Shown here one piece after another: positions 6,703-12,215 of a stretch of DNA of 12,500 bases. Numbering within the stretch: position 1 is the first letter of the stretch; each line of letters begins with the position of its first letter. The stretch spans positions 57,501 through 70,000 of the forward strand of contig CAJNDS010000409.1 in assembly GCA_905221605.1 (NCBI GenBank). Reading direction: 5' to 3'. Below the pieces are notes generated by a model, which saw only the letters and a program-made list of their open reading frames with translations, was not told the DNA's origin and searched no databases. Source of the stretch: Symbiodinium natans (taxonomy: Eukaryota > Sar > Dinophyceae > Suessiales > Symbiodiniaceae). A program made the translations under genes and the position numbers.

Positions 6703-6762
6703 GTCCAAAGTGAAGATGCCTCGCTCCCTGGCCATCAAGATCTCAAAGGTCTGCTCCAAGCG
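6703..6762 (+). CDS. chlI: ChlI exon: K-I-S-K-V-C-S
   Basis: The 60-nt exon encodes S-K-V-K-M-P-R-S-L-A-I-K-I-S-K-V-C-S-K and part of an Arg codon. It matches the plant and cyanobacterial ChlI stretch VxI...L.VKISRVCSEL immediately before VDGLRGD. Acceptor ccccag|GTCC. The donor cg|GCTCGG (GC) joins to gag|GCTGAATG, giving C-S-K-R-L-N-V-D-G in frame; GGCT is repeated at both boundaries. Confidence 0.92.
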
Positions 6763-6815
6763 GCTCGGCTGCGTGTTTGGGGTTTAGGGTTTAGGGTGTA
6801 GGGGGGTTTGGGGAC

Positions 6816-7043
6816 TGTAAACGGGATAGGGGCGTTGGGGGCTTTTCCAGGGTAGATAGGGGCTCGCAGGGATAGAAGGTTTAGAGGCTTTATAGGGCTT
6901 TTTAAAGGGCTGCATAGCTTTCAGAAGGGCTTATAGAGCTTGACAGGGCATCATAGGGCTTTACAGGGCGTTACTGGGCTTTTGACAGGCCTTTAGAGGG
7001 CTTTATCGGGTTGAGGGGTTTTGGGGGTTTTTTGGGCGGGGGC
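6816..7043 (+). repeat. degenerate AGGGCTTTAT-like repeat
   Basis: Loose units of agggctttat, agggcttata, agggcatcat and similar, with a period near 10-13 bases. It resembles the tract at 10355-10658. Confidence 0.65.
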
Positions 7044-7157
7044 TAGGGTTTAGGGTTTAGGGTTTAGGGTTTAGGGTTTAGGGTTTAGGGTTTAGGGTTT
7101 AGGGTTTAGGGTTTAGGGTTTAGGGTTTAGGGTTTAGGGCTATTTAGGGTTTAGGGA
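7044..7157 (+). repeat. near-perfect TTTAGGG array
   Basis: About 13 perfect TTTAGGG units, then gggctattta and two more units. It ends 20 bases before the acceptor at 7178. Confidence 0.95.
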
Positions 7158-7178
7158 AGTGGAGCCAGTCCATCCGAG

Positions 7179-7226
7179 GCTGAATGTCGACGGATTGCGC
7201 GGCGACATCGTCACAAATAGGACGGC
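7179..7226 (+). CDS. chlI: ChlI exon: V-D-G-L-R-G-D-I-V-T-N-R
   Basis: The 48-nt exon encodes L-N-V-D-G-L-R-G-D-I-V-T-N-R-T, nearly identical to the plant/cyanobacterial ChlI block. The Arg in GLRGD corresponds to the sensor-2 arginine (R289 of Rhodobacter BchI as I recall it). This is the strongest single piece of evidence for the gene. The donor ggc|GCGCGC (GC) joins to ccag|GCGCGC with a six-base repeat, giving T-A-R-A-L-A-A in frame. Confidence 0.95.
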
Positions 7227-7244
7227 GCGCGCTCCTCAAGGGGC

Positions 7245-7267
7245 GGGGGGGGGGGGGGGGGGGGGGG
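7245..7267 (+). repeat. poly-G, 23 bases
   Basis: An uninterrupted G run 18 bases after the donor of intron 8, leading directly into TTTAGGG-type sequence. The length may be unreliable if it comes from sequencing or assembly. Confidence 0.9.
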
Positions 7268-7697
7268 TTCAGGGTTAAGGGTTTAGGGTTCAGGGTTTAG
7301 GGTTTAGGGTTTGGGGTCACCCCGGACCCTCTAAACCCTAGATATTAAATCCTATTCCTTTATGAGCCCTTGATACTTGTCTTGTCATTGCCACCAAAAA
7401 TTCCAGTCAAAACATTGTTCTCCGTAGCGCCGAGGAGCGCAGGATTGAGGGTTCTCGGGGGGGGAACCCTAAACCCTTTTGTTGCCACATAAGGCTTGCA
7501 GACCAAAGGCCACACACCGAAACCTGCATTTGGGTAGTTCTCGAAGTTAGGGTCCCTTTTTATGGGTCCCTTTCTAGTACGGCATCCTTCTAAGAAGGCC
7601 TCAAAAACATGAAACCCTTATTTGGCAAAGCGGCCCTGTTAGGGGTTTTTGTTTAGCCGTTTAAGGTTGTTTGACAAACCCTAAGCCGATCATATCT

Positions 7698-7760
7698 CAA
7701 ACCCTAAACCCTAAACCCTAAACCCTAAACCCTAAACCCTAAACCCTAAACCCTAAACCC
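7698..7760 (-). repeat. perfect CCCTAAA array
   Basis: About nine perfect copies, ending 14 bases before the acceptor at 7774. Confidence 0.95.
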
Positions 7761-7774
7761 TGAAGAGCAACCAG

Positions 7775-7820
7775 GCGCGCCCTTGCCGCCTTGGAGAGAC
7801 GGAGCGAGGTCACGGAGGAG
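7775..7820 (+). CDS. chlI: ChlI exon: R-A-L-A-A-L-E
   Basis: The 46-nt exon encodes R-A-L-A-A-L-E-R-R-S-E-V-T-E-E and matches the ChlI lid-domain helix RAAKALAAL.G...VT.(D/E)DV. Joining donor gaggag|GCGCGA to agcag|GACGTC at 8060 gives V-T-E-E-D-V-R-R-V-A in frame (GC-AG, AGG repeated). If unspliced the frame would stop about 20 bases later, which fits an exon ending here. Confidence 0.92.
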
Positions 7821-8059
7821 GCGCGACCGGTGTAAGGTCTCCTAATGCTTGGGGTGAAAGAGCGTACTTCGTGAGCCAAGGCTAAACCCTAAGCCCTAAA
7901 CCCTAAACCCTAAGCCCTAAACCCTAGACCCTAGACCCTAGAACCTAGCTAGACCCTAGACCCTAGACCCTAGACCCTAGACCCTAGACCCTAGACCCTA
8001 GACCCTAGACCCTAGACCCAAGACCCTAGACCCTAGACCCTAGACCCTATTCACAGCAG
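7821..8059 (+). other. chlI: ChlI intron 9 (GC-AG, 239 nt)
   Basis: The shortest intron modelled. It has no TTTAGGG tract near the donor; CCCTAAA and then CCCTAGA repeats fill 7882-8048 up to the acceptor. Confidence 0.8.
7882..8048 (-). repeat. CCCTAAA tract turning into a CCCTAGA array
   Basis: A few CCCTAAA and CCCTAAG units are followed by about 16 units of the variant CCCTAGA with rare breaks. The single-base variant has spread through a whole block, indicating local expansion rather than scattered mutation. Confidence 0.95.
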
Positions 8060-8107
8060 GACGTCCGGCGAGTGGCTGTCCTTTGCCTCCAGCACCGACT
8101 CCGCAAG
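8060..8107 (+). CDS. chlI: ChlI exon: C-L-Q-H-R-L-R-K
   Basis: The 48-nt exon encodes D-V-R-R-V-A-V-L-C-L-Q-H-R-L-R-K and matches the ChlI block DDV..V....L.HRLRKDP. The donor cgcaag|GTGGGC (GT) joins to ctgtcag|GATGTG, giving R-L-R-K-D-V. Exon boundaries are phase 0 on both sides. Confidence 0.94.
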
Positions 8108-8126
8108 GTGGGCGACGTCGGAGTGG

Positions 8127-8282
8127 GTTTAGGGTTTAGGGTTTAGGGTTTAGGGTTTAGGGTTTAGGGTTTAGGCTTTAGGCTTTAGGCTTTAGGGCTT
8201 AGGGTGCAGGGTTTAGGGCTTAGGGCTTAGGGTTGAGGGTATAGGGTATTCGGGACCTTTACGGTTTGGGTTTAGGGTTTAG
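8127..8282 (+). repeat. TTTAGGG tract
   Basis: Perfect TTTAGGG units for about 50 bases, then TTTAGGC, CTTAGGG and TGCAGGG variants. Confidence 0.9.
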
Positions 8283-8418
8283 GCGATCTCAGATTTATGT
8301 CTTAGGGCCTTAGGGATTTGACAGTTGAGGGTTTGGGTTTCCGGGTGCGTTTTTCTTTTTTGGTTCGATTCACTCCGTGCCGCCTCAATAGTGGGAAAGT
8401 CGCAGGCATGTTGCAGGT

Positions 8419-8522
8419 ATGACTGATGATGATGATGAGGATGAGGACGATGAGGATGGCGAGGATAATGAGGATGATGAGGATGAGATGGATGATGAGG
8501 ATGAGGATGACGAGGATGATGG
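8419..8522. repeat. GAT/GAG trinucleotide microsatellite
   Basis: Imperfect GATGAG/GATGAC repeats of about 100 bases. On the + strand they can be read as an Asp/Glu run starting at an ATG, and on the minus strand as Ser, His or Ile runs. It lies inside intron 10 and no splice or family evidence supports translation. Confidence 0.9.
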
Positions 8523-8745
8523 GTCGCCCTTCTTGCGGAAGTCGTTTCCTTCCACCCATCTGATCGGAAGTAAACTCCGAGACCGGCACCAAGCGAAGCC
8601 AGCAACCCTGAAACCTCCCAAGCAACTCCCCTAAACCCTCAACCCTAAACCTCTCTCTTCTGAAGCCCTTTAGCATCTGGCAAACGGGCTTGGTGCGCAG
8701 CTTTCGGCTCAGGGACAGGCGCTGGTCATCGGATGTTTTCTTTTT

Positions 8746-8802
8746 TAGACCCTAAACCCTAAACCCTAAACCCTAAACCCTAAACCCTAAACCCTAAACC
8801 CC
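8746..8802 (-). repeat. CCCTAAA array
   Basis: About eight perfect copies, ending 35 bases before the acceptor at 8837. Confidence 0.95.
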
Positions 8803-8837
8803 ACATCTGCAGCAGCTCCGTCACGCGGCCCTGTCAG

Positions 8838-8882
8838 GATGTGGTCTCCGACACCATCAACAACACTGCGCTGGTCGTGAAG
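8838..8882 (+). CDS. chlI: ChlI exon: C-terminal region
   Basis: The 45-nt exon encodes D-V-V-S-D-T-I-N-N-T-A-L-V-V-K. It corresponds to ChlI DPLxxIDSGxLV near the C terminus; Asn-Asn-Thr replaces the usual Asp-Ser-Gly. The donor gtgaag|GCAGAG (GC) joins to ggcag|GCCCTG, giving A-L-V-V-K-A-L-L-Q-E-F, which aligns without gaps to the family end. A longer exon to about 8911 is open but would insert residues not expected here. Confidence 0.82.
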
Positions 8883-8910
8883 GCAGAGAAGCTCTGCTGT
8901 GGTGGCTTGC

Positions 8911-8967
8911 AGGGTTTAGGGTTTAGGGTTTAGGGTTTAGGGTTTAGGGTTTGGGGTTTAGGGTTTG
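8911..8967 (+). repeat. TTTAGGG array
   Basis: About eight units, the last ones varied to TTTGGGG. Confidence 0.95.
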
Positions 8968-9104
8968 GGTAGTATTAGTAGTAGCGTGCACGTGCTGTGA
9001 CCAGGTGGGAAAGGGAGTTAAAGGAATCACTTGGCCACTACGTAGCCGCTACTGGCCACACAAGTGGCCCCCCGCTGGCTTCTTCTTGTATCCTTGTTCC
9101 CCTT

Positions 9105-9180
9105 AAGCCCTAAACCCTAAACCCTAAACCCTCAACCCTAAACCCTCAACCCTAAACCCTAAACCCTAAACCCTAAGCCC
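9105..9180 (-). repeat. CCCTAAA/CCCTCAA array
   Basis: CCCTAAA with two CCCTCAA units. Its last unit is 10 bases from the acceptor at 9191. Confidence 0.95.
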
Positions 9181-9191
9181 TCTCTCGGCAG

Positions 9192-9278
9192 GCCCTGCTG
9201 CAGGAGTTCGGCGAGGGGCCCCCGCCCACCCAGCCCGTGCTGAATCTGATCCAGCCCGACCCTCAGTTTGGGGTTTAG
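9192..9278 (+). CDS. chlI: ChlI terminal exon (favoured) with Pro-rich tail
   Basis: The frame reads A-L-L-Q-E-F-G-E-G then P-P-P-T-Q-P-V-L-N-L-I-Q-P-D-P-Q-F-G-V and a TAG at 9276-9278 formed by the first TTTAGGG unit. ALLQEF matches the usual ChlI C terminus; the Pro-rich tail is extra. The alternative is splicing at about 9266 into 9460, either CAG|TT repeat (giving P-Q-F-L-R-D-Q-Y) or GT-AG from 9266 (giving P-H-S-L-G-T-N-I-A-V and a stop). The sequence does not decide between these. Confidence 0.75.
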   Translation, partial: ALLQEFGEGPPPTQPVLNLIQPDPQFGV

Positions 9279-9310
9279 GGTTTAGGGTTTAGGGTTTAGG
9301 GTTTAGGGTT
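9270..9310 (+). repeat. TTTAGGG array
   Basis: About five units, starting inside or right after the ChlI terminal exon. Confidence 0.9.
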
Positions 9311-9413
9311 GGGTGAGAATTTTGGGGGCTTCTGGAGGGTGGTTGGGAGCTTAAGGAGAGAACGCTGCAGGGCTGTTTGGGCCGGGTGAAGGCTGAAACC
9401 CCAAGTAAAAGCC

Positions 9414-9443
9414 GTAAACCCTCAACCCTAAACCCTAAACCCT
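9414..9443 (-). repeat. short CCCTAAA tract
   Basis: About four units including CCCTCAA. Confidence 0.8.
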
Positions 9444-9459
9444 GCATTCCAAGCTGCAG

Positions 9460-9483
9460 TTCCTTAGGGACCAATATCGCAGT
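9460..9483 (+). CDS. possible additional exon after ChlI
   Basis: CCCTAAA repeats lie on the left and TTTAGGG on the right. After ctgcag the frame reads F-L-R-D-Q-Y-R-S and is followed by a textbook donor GTAAGT. It shares CAGTT with the end of the 9192 exon, so in-frame joining is possible. There is no family support; it may be an alternative ChlI tail. Confidence 0.35.
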
Positions 9484-9506
9484 GTAAGTCGGCATGTTCC
9501 CCCAAT

Positions 9507-9531
9507 AGGGTTTAGGGTTTAGGGTTTAGGG
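9507..9531 (+). repeat. short TTTAGGG array
   Basis: About three and a half perfect units. Confidence 0.9.
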
Positions 9532-9813
9532 TATCTAGCGACCCAAAATCCCACCAATCCGTATCTAGTCGGAGCCCCGAACAAAGAGTACACCTATTTG
9601 GGAACCTCAATATTCGGGACCCCCCCCCCCCCCCTACATGGTCAGTTCCAGTTAGAGCTACACGGAAGGGAACCTTAATTCAGAGAACTGGGTCAGGGTT
9701 TGGGCTTTACAGTAAACTCCAAAAAGCTGGAAGATCCTTATCTCCATACCCCAAAAGGTATACTAAGAGGGAATCCCAGCTTAAACCATTGTTCCAACTG
9801 TCTGGAGTGTACT
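9532..9813. repeat. spacer family member B with poly-C
   Basis: AT-richer spacer with phrases like gggaacctcaatattcgggac and a 15-base C run (9620-9634). No coding frame is seen. Similar in style to 4165-4432 and 10798-10985. Confidence 0.5.
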
Positions 9814-9940
9814 GTAAACCCTAAACCCCAAACCCCAAACCCCAAACCCTAAACCCCAAACCCTAAACCCTAAACCCCAAACCCCAAACCCTAAACCCTA
9901 AACCCTAAACCCTAAACCCTAAACCCTACCCTAAACCCTA
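9814..9940 (-). repeat. CCCTAAA/CCCCAAA tract
   Basis: Alternating CCCCAAA and CCCTAAA, then perfect CCCTAAA, ending next to a cag acceptor-like site at 9943. Confidence 0.95.
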
Positions 9941-9943
9941 CAG

Positions 9944-10030
9944 CGATTGGCTCTGCTCTGGTGTCAGGTCGGTGCCAGCTTAAGATCGTCGGCTGACGGC
10001 TGCCGCAAGCCGCTGGCTAGATATGCTTAG
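9944..10030 (+). CDS. exon-like island with stop
   Basis: Bounded by CCCTAAA on the left and TTTAGGG on the right. After ctacag the frame reads R-L-A-L-L-W-C-Q-V-G-A-S-L-R-S-S-A-D-G and ends at TAG 10028-10030. It could be the last exon of a model including 9460-9483 (GTAAGT...CAG keeps the frame). No protein family is recognised. Confidence 0.3.
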   Translation, partial: RLALLWCQVGASLRSSADGCRKPLARYA

Positions 10031-10033
10031 AAG

Positions 10034-10109
10034 TAGGGTTTAGGGTCTAGGGTTTAGGGTTTAGGGTTTTGGGTTTAGGGTCTAGGGTTTAGGGTTTAGG
10101 GTTTAGGGC
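10034..10109 (+). repeat. TTTAGGG array
   Basis: TTTAGGG with TCTAGGG and TTTTGGG variants. Confidence 0.95.
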
Positions 10110-10200
10110 TAGCTTACGCGCCAGAAGGATTCGTCGACTTTAGAGGGAGGGAGCCCAGCTGGCCACGGCAGTGTGGGAGCTCAGTACCACGATGCTCCAA
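10110..10200. other. spacer between tracts
   Basis: Unique sequence in the intron-type setting (TTTAGGG on the left, CCCTAAA on the right). Nothing recognisable. Confidence 0.3.
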
Positions 10201-10262
10201 AGCCTAAACCCGAAACCCTAAACCCTAAACCCCAAACCCCAAACCCTAAACCCTAAACCCTG
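10201..10262 (-). repeat. CCCTAAA/CCCCAAA tract
   Basis: About eight units with CCCCAAA and CCCGAAA variants. Confidence 0.9.
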
Positions 10263-10266
10263 AAAG

Positions 10267-10327
10267 CCCGAACACGCCACATTTTCTGAAGGGACTGCCG
10301 AGAGGGATCAACTCCCGCGGGCTCTAG
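10267..10327 (+). CDS. exon-like island with stop
   Basis: CCCTAAA on the left and TTTAGGG-like sequence on the right. After gaaag one frame reads P-N-T-P-H-F-L-K-G-L-P-R-G-I-N-S-R-G-L and stops at TAG 10325-10327. Other frames are also partly open. No homology is recognised. Confidence 0.25.
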
Positions 10328-10354
10328 GCTAGGGTGTAGGGTTTTTAGGGCTTA

Positions 10355-10658
10355 GGGTTTCAGGGTTGGGTTTAAGGCTTTAAGGCTTCAAGGCCTTTAA
10401 GAGTTTGCAATGGTTTCAAGGTTTGTTAAGGGCTTTAAGGGCTTTAAGAGTTTTAAGATTTTAAAGGGCTTTAAGGGCTTTAAGGGTTTGAACTGTTTTA
10501 ATGGTGTTAAGGCTTTAAGGGGTTTTTAAGGGTTTCAAGGGTTTTACGGGTGCAGCTTTACGGGTTTTAAGGGTTTCAAGGGTTTAAAGGGCTTTAAGGT
10601 TTTAATGGTGTTAAGGGTTTTAAGGGGCTTTTAAGGGGTTTTAAGGGGTTTTAAGGGA
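10355..10658 (+). repeat. degenerate GGGCTTTAA / GGGTTTTAA tandem repeat
   Basis: About 300 bases of units such as aagggctttaa, aagggtttcaagg and aaggggtttt, with a period of roughly 9-12 bases. It is related in composition to TTTAGGG but has a different unit, and resembles 6816-7043. Confidence 0.85.
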
Positions 10659-10669
10659 CACCTGTAGCC

Positions 10670-10750
10670 ATGAAGTCGCGATTACATGATGCCAGTCTGC
10701 CGATGCACAGGAGGAGGGGCCGCTTGGAGGACTGGAAAGATCGACATGGG
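10670..10750 (+). CDS. possible first exon of a second gene
   Basis: An ATG at 10670, three bases after an AG (cctgtag), opens a frame M-K-S-R-L-H-D-A-S-L-P-M-H-R-R-R-G-R-L then E-D-W-K-D-R-H-G, running into a TTTAGGG tract. A leader trans-splice acceptor is conceivable at 10667. The charged composition looks coding, but no family is recognised and I could not join it in frame to 11461 by the AG|G rule. Confidence 0.35.
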
Positions 10751-10795
10751 GGTTTAGGGTTTAGGGTTTAGGGTTTAGGGTTTAGGGTTTAGGGT
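10751..10795 (+). repeat. TTTAGGG array
   Basis: About six perfect units right after the possible first exon of the second gene. Confidence 0.95.
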
Positions 10796-10797
10796 TC

Positions 10798-10985
10798 CGG
10801 GCTTTGCGTTAATTGGGGACCCCCCAATATAGACCCCCAAATAGTGGGATCCCCTTATAGTAAGGACCCCAAGAGGGTACCCCTAGTATCGTAAACCCCC
10901 ACATCATGTCCCGGGGAAAGGGGCACCCCAAGAATCTAAGAGCCTAGGGTTTATAAGCTTTAGGTGGTACCCGTTTCCCCTTTTG
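10798..10985. repeat. spacer family member C
   Basis: Contains aaatagtgggatcccc, aaggaccccaaga and gggtacccctagtatcg in the same order as related phrases at 4225-4351. No coding frame is seen. Confidence 0.55.
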
Positions 10986-11185
10986 CTGGTTCCGCTTTCC
11001 CTTCTAAAGTCCCCCCCCCCAAAAAAAAAAGTGCACTTGTTAGAACATGGCTCCTGGGCTACCACGTTTAAGGGTAGTAAGGTATTGGCCCTCTGCCTCC
11101 TGTTATCCTCACAACTTTCTGCTTTAAAAGACTGGCCCGGGAGTCGCTACACGAGAGGTGCTGCTGCGACAGCACTTCCGTGAAC
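10986..11185. other. unique spacer with C and A runs
   Basis: Includes a C run then an A run near 11012-11030. A plus-strand frame of 66 codons (10983-11183) is open but compositionally mixed and lies in an intron-type setting. Not called as a gene. Confidence 0.3.
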
Positions 11186-11399
11186 AACCCTAAACCCTAA
11201 ATCCTAAACCCTAAGCCCTTAACCACCCTTTAGGGCCACTAGGGCTCCCCCTAAGACCTGAAGCCTGAAAGCCTCAGGCCCCAACACCCCCCGAAGATCC
11301 CCCAAATAAACCCAAAACCCTAAATCCTAGCCCTAAACCCTGAACCCTAAACCCGAAACCCTAAACCCCAAACGCCAAACCCCGAACCCCAAACCCTCA
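11186..11399 (-). repeat. CCCTAAA tracts with a spacer
   Basis: CCCTAAA-type at 11186-11222 and 11310-11399, variable in sequence, with about 85 bases of C-rich spacer between. Confidence 0.8.
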
Positions 11400-11460
11400 G
11401 CAAGAGCCCTCACCAAGAAACCCCTTAAAGAGCCGCAGCGCCTCCCGGGCGAAGAGAGAG

Positions 11461-11509
11461 GATCCGAGTGTTTCAGGGCGTTTCTCCGGGGGCCGACGCA
11501 CGTTCTGAG
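11461..11509 (+). CDS. exon of unidentified second gene
   Basis: After gagag| the frame reads (G)-S-E-C-F-R-A-F-L-R-G-P-T-H-V-L-R. The same frame is open leftward to about 11401 (K-K-P-L-K-E-P-Q-R-L-P-G-E-E-R), so the exon may start earlier. Near its end AGGGTG (11508-11513) recurs at 12120-12125; joining there gives H-V-L-R-V-L-S-L-R-R-T-Y in frame. A TTTAGGG tract follows at once. Family not recognised. Confidence 0.5.
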
Positions 11510-11515
11510 GGTGGT

Positions 11516-11620
11516 AGGGTTTAGGGTTTAGGGTTTAGGGTTTAGGTTTAAGGGTTAAGGGTTTAGGGTTTAGGGCTTAGGGTTTATGGTTTAGGGTTTA
11601 GGGTTTAGGGTTGCGGGTTG
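11516..11620 (+). repeat. TTTAGGG array
   Basis: TTTAGGG with TTTAAGGG and CTTAGGG variants, following the second-gene exon. Confidence 0.95.
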
Positions 11621-11696
11621 CAAGAACACTGTAATCAAGGCCTCCCCAGGCACGGAGTCGGCCCTTGCGTTCTGCTACGGCTGATGGAGAAAAGGG

Positions 11697-11795
11697 GGTT
11701 TGGGGTTTAGGGTTCAGGGTTTAGGGTTTAGGGTTTAGGGTTCGCAGGGTTTAGGGTTCGCAGGGTTTAGGGTTTGCAGGGTTTCGGTGTTTTTT
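11697..11795 (+). repeat. TTTAGGG insert flanked by a diverged direct duplication
   Basis: The tract includes TTCGCAGGG units. It lies between gttctgctacggctgatgg (11669-11687) and gttctgccgcggctgacgg (11816-11834), which differ by three transitions. The pair resembles an aged target-site duplication. Confidence 0.5.
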
Positions 11796-11839
11796 GAGGG
11801 GTTAAGTCTTTGTGTGTTCTGCCGCGGCTGACGGAAGAT

Positions 11840-12119
11840 ACAGGGGTCCTGTTGTTTGTTATTGGCGGGTCTCGGTTTTTTGGGTTTTCTGGGGCGTAGG
11901 CTTGGGGCTTCTAGGATTTGGGCTTTTTTGTTCAGTTCTTTTCATTAGGGTTTTTAGGCTTTAAGGTGTTTGAAGCCCTTAGAGTCCAGGGTTTAGGGTT
12001 TACTACCAATTGCTTAAGAACCCCGAAAATGTAAAAAGGATATTCTTCCTTATTAAGGGTAGTATAGGGATTACTGTTTTTGTTTTTCCCTTTTGAGGTT
12101 CTTCAGCAAATAGTAGTTT
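11840..12119. other. T-rich spacer, probable intron interior
   Basis: T- and G-rich unique sequence with isolated TTTAGGG units. No gene is seen. It leads to the acceptor-like tttag at 12117-12121. Confidence 0.35.
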
Positions 12120-12121
12120 AG

Positions 12122-12215
12122 GGTGCTGTCATTGAGAAGGACCTACGAGAACGTCGTGCCCTCGGAAAACAGCGCCATCGTCGCCGACGCAGGCCGCGTC
12201 AGCTTTGCGGCCGAG
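12122..12215 (+). CDS. exon of unidentified second gene
   Basis: The frame reads V-L-S-L-R-R-T-Y-E-N-V-V-P-S-E-N-S-A-I-V then A-D-A-G-R-V-S-F-A-A-E. The exon may instead start at 12140 (gagaag|G) in the same phase. The donor gccgag|GCAAGG (GC) joins to ggcag|GCTTTC at 12401 with AGGC repeated, giving F-A-A-E-A-F-L-D-Q in frame. Strongly coding-like composition; no family recognised. Confidence 0.65.

Larger units (their letters stand above)
6763..7178 (+). other. chlI: ChlI intron 7 (GC-AG, 416 nt) without 3' CCCTAAA
   Basis: It has TTTAGGG tracts at 6776-6815 and 7044-7157, joined by degenerate gggctttat repeats, but no CCCTAAA tract before the acceptor ccgag. It therefore cannot form the complementary end pairing proposed for most of the others. 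Confidence 0.8.
7227..7774 (+). other. chlI: ChlI intron 8 (GC-AG, 548 nt)
   Basis: Starts GCGCGCTCC, then a 23-base poly-G, then TTTAGGG repeats (7268-7312). CCCTAAA repeats (7698-7760) precede the acceptor aaccag. The interior 7330-7690 is unique AT-richer spacer with no gene seen. Confidence 0.8.
8108..8837 (+). other. chlI: ChlI intron 10 (GT-AG, 730 nt)
   Basis: TTTAGGG tract 8127-8282 after the donor; CCCTAAA array 8746-8802 before the acceptor. Contains the GAT/GAG microsatellite. The unspliced reading of the bases before the acceptor is also open, but the family match and AG|G rule favour 8837. Confidence 0.8.
8883..9191 (+). other. chlI: ChlI intron 11 (GC-AG, 309 nt)
   Basis: TTTAGGG tract 8911-8967 after the donor and CCCTAAA tract 9105-9180 just before the acceptor ctcggcag. 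Confidence 0.75.

Noticed and set aside
8419-8634. Acidic Asp/Glu-rich protein
   Set aside because: The frame is a GAT/GAG microsatellite followed by unrelated sequence, inside a well supported intron; the minus-strand frames are its shadows.
8883-8911. Extension of the 8838 exon up to the TTTAGGG tract
   Set aside because: It is open, but it would insert about ten residues into a part of ChlI that otherwise aligns without gaps, and would need a GG donor.
10983-11183. Plus-strand frame of 66 codons
   Set aside because: It includes C and A homopolymer runs, shows no family features and lies in an intron-type setting.
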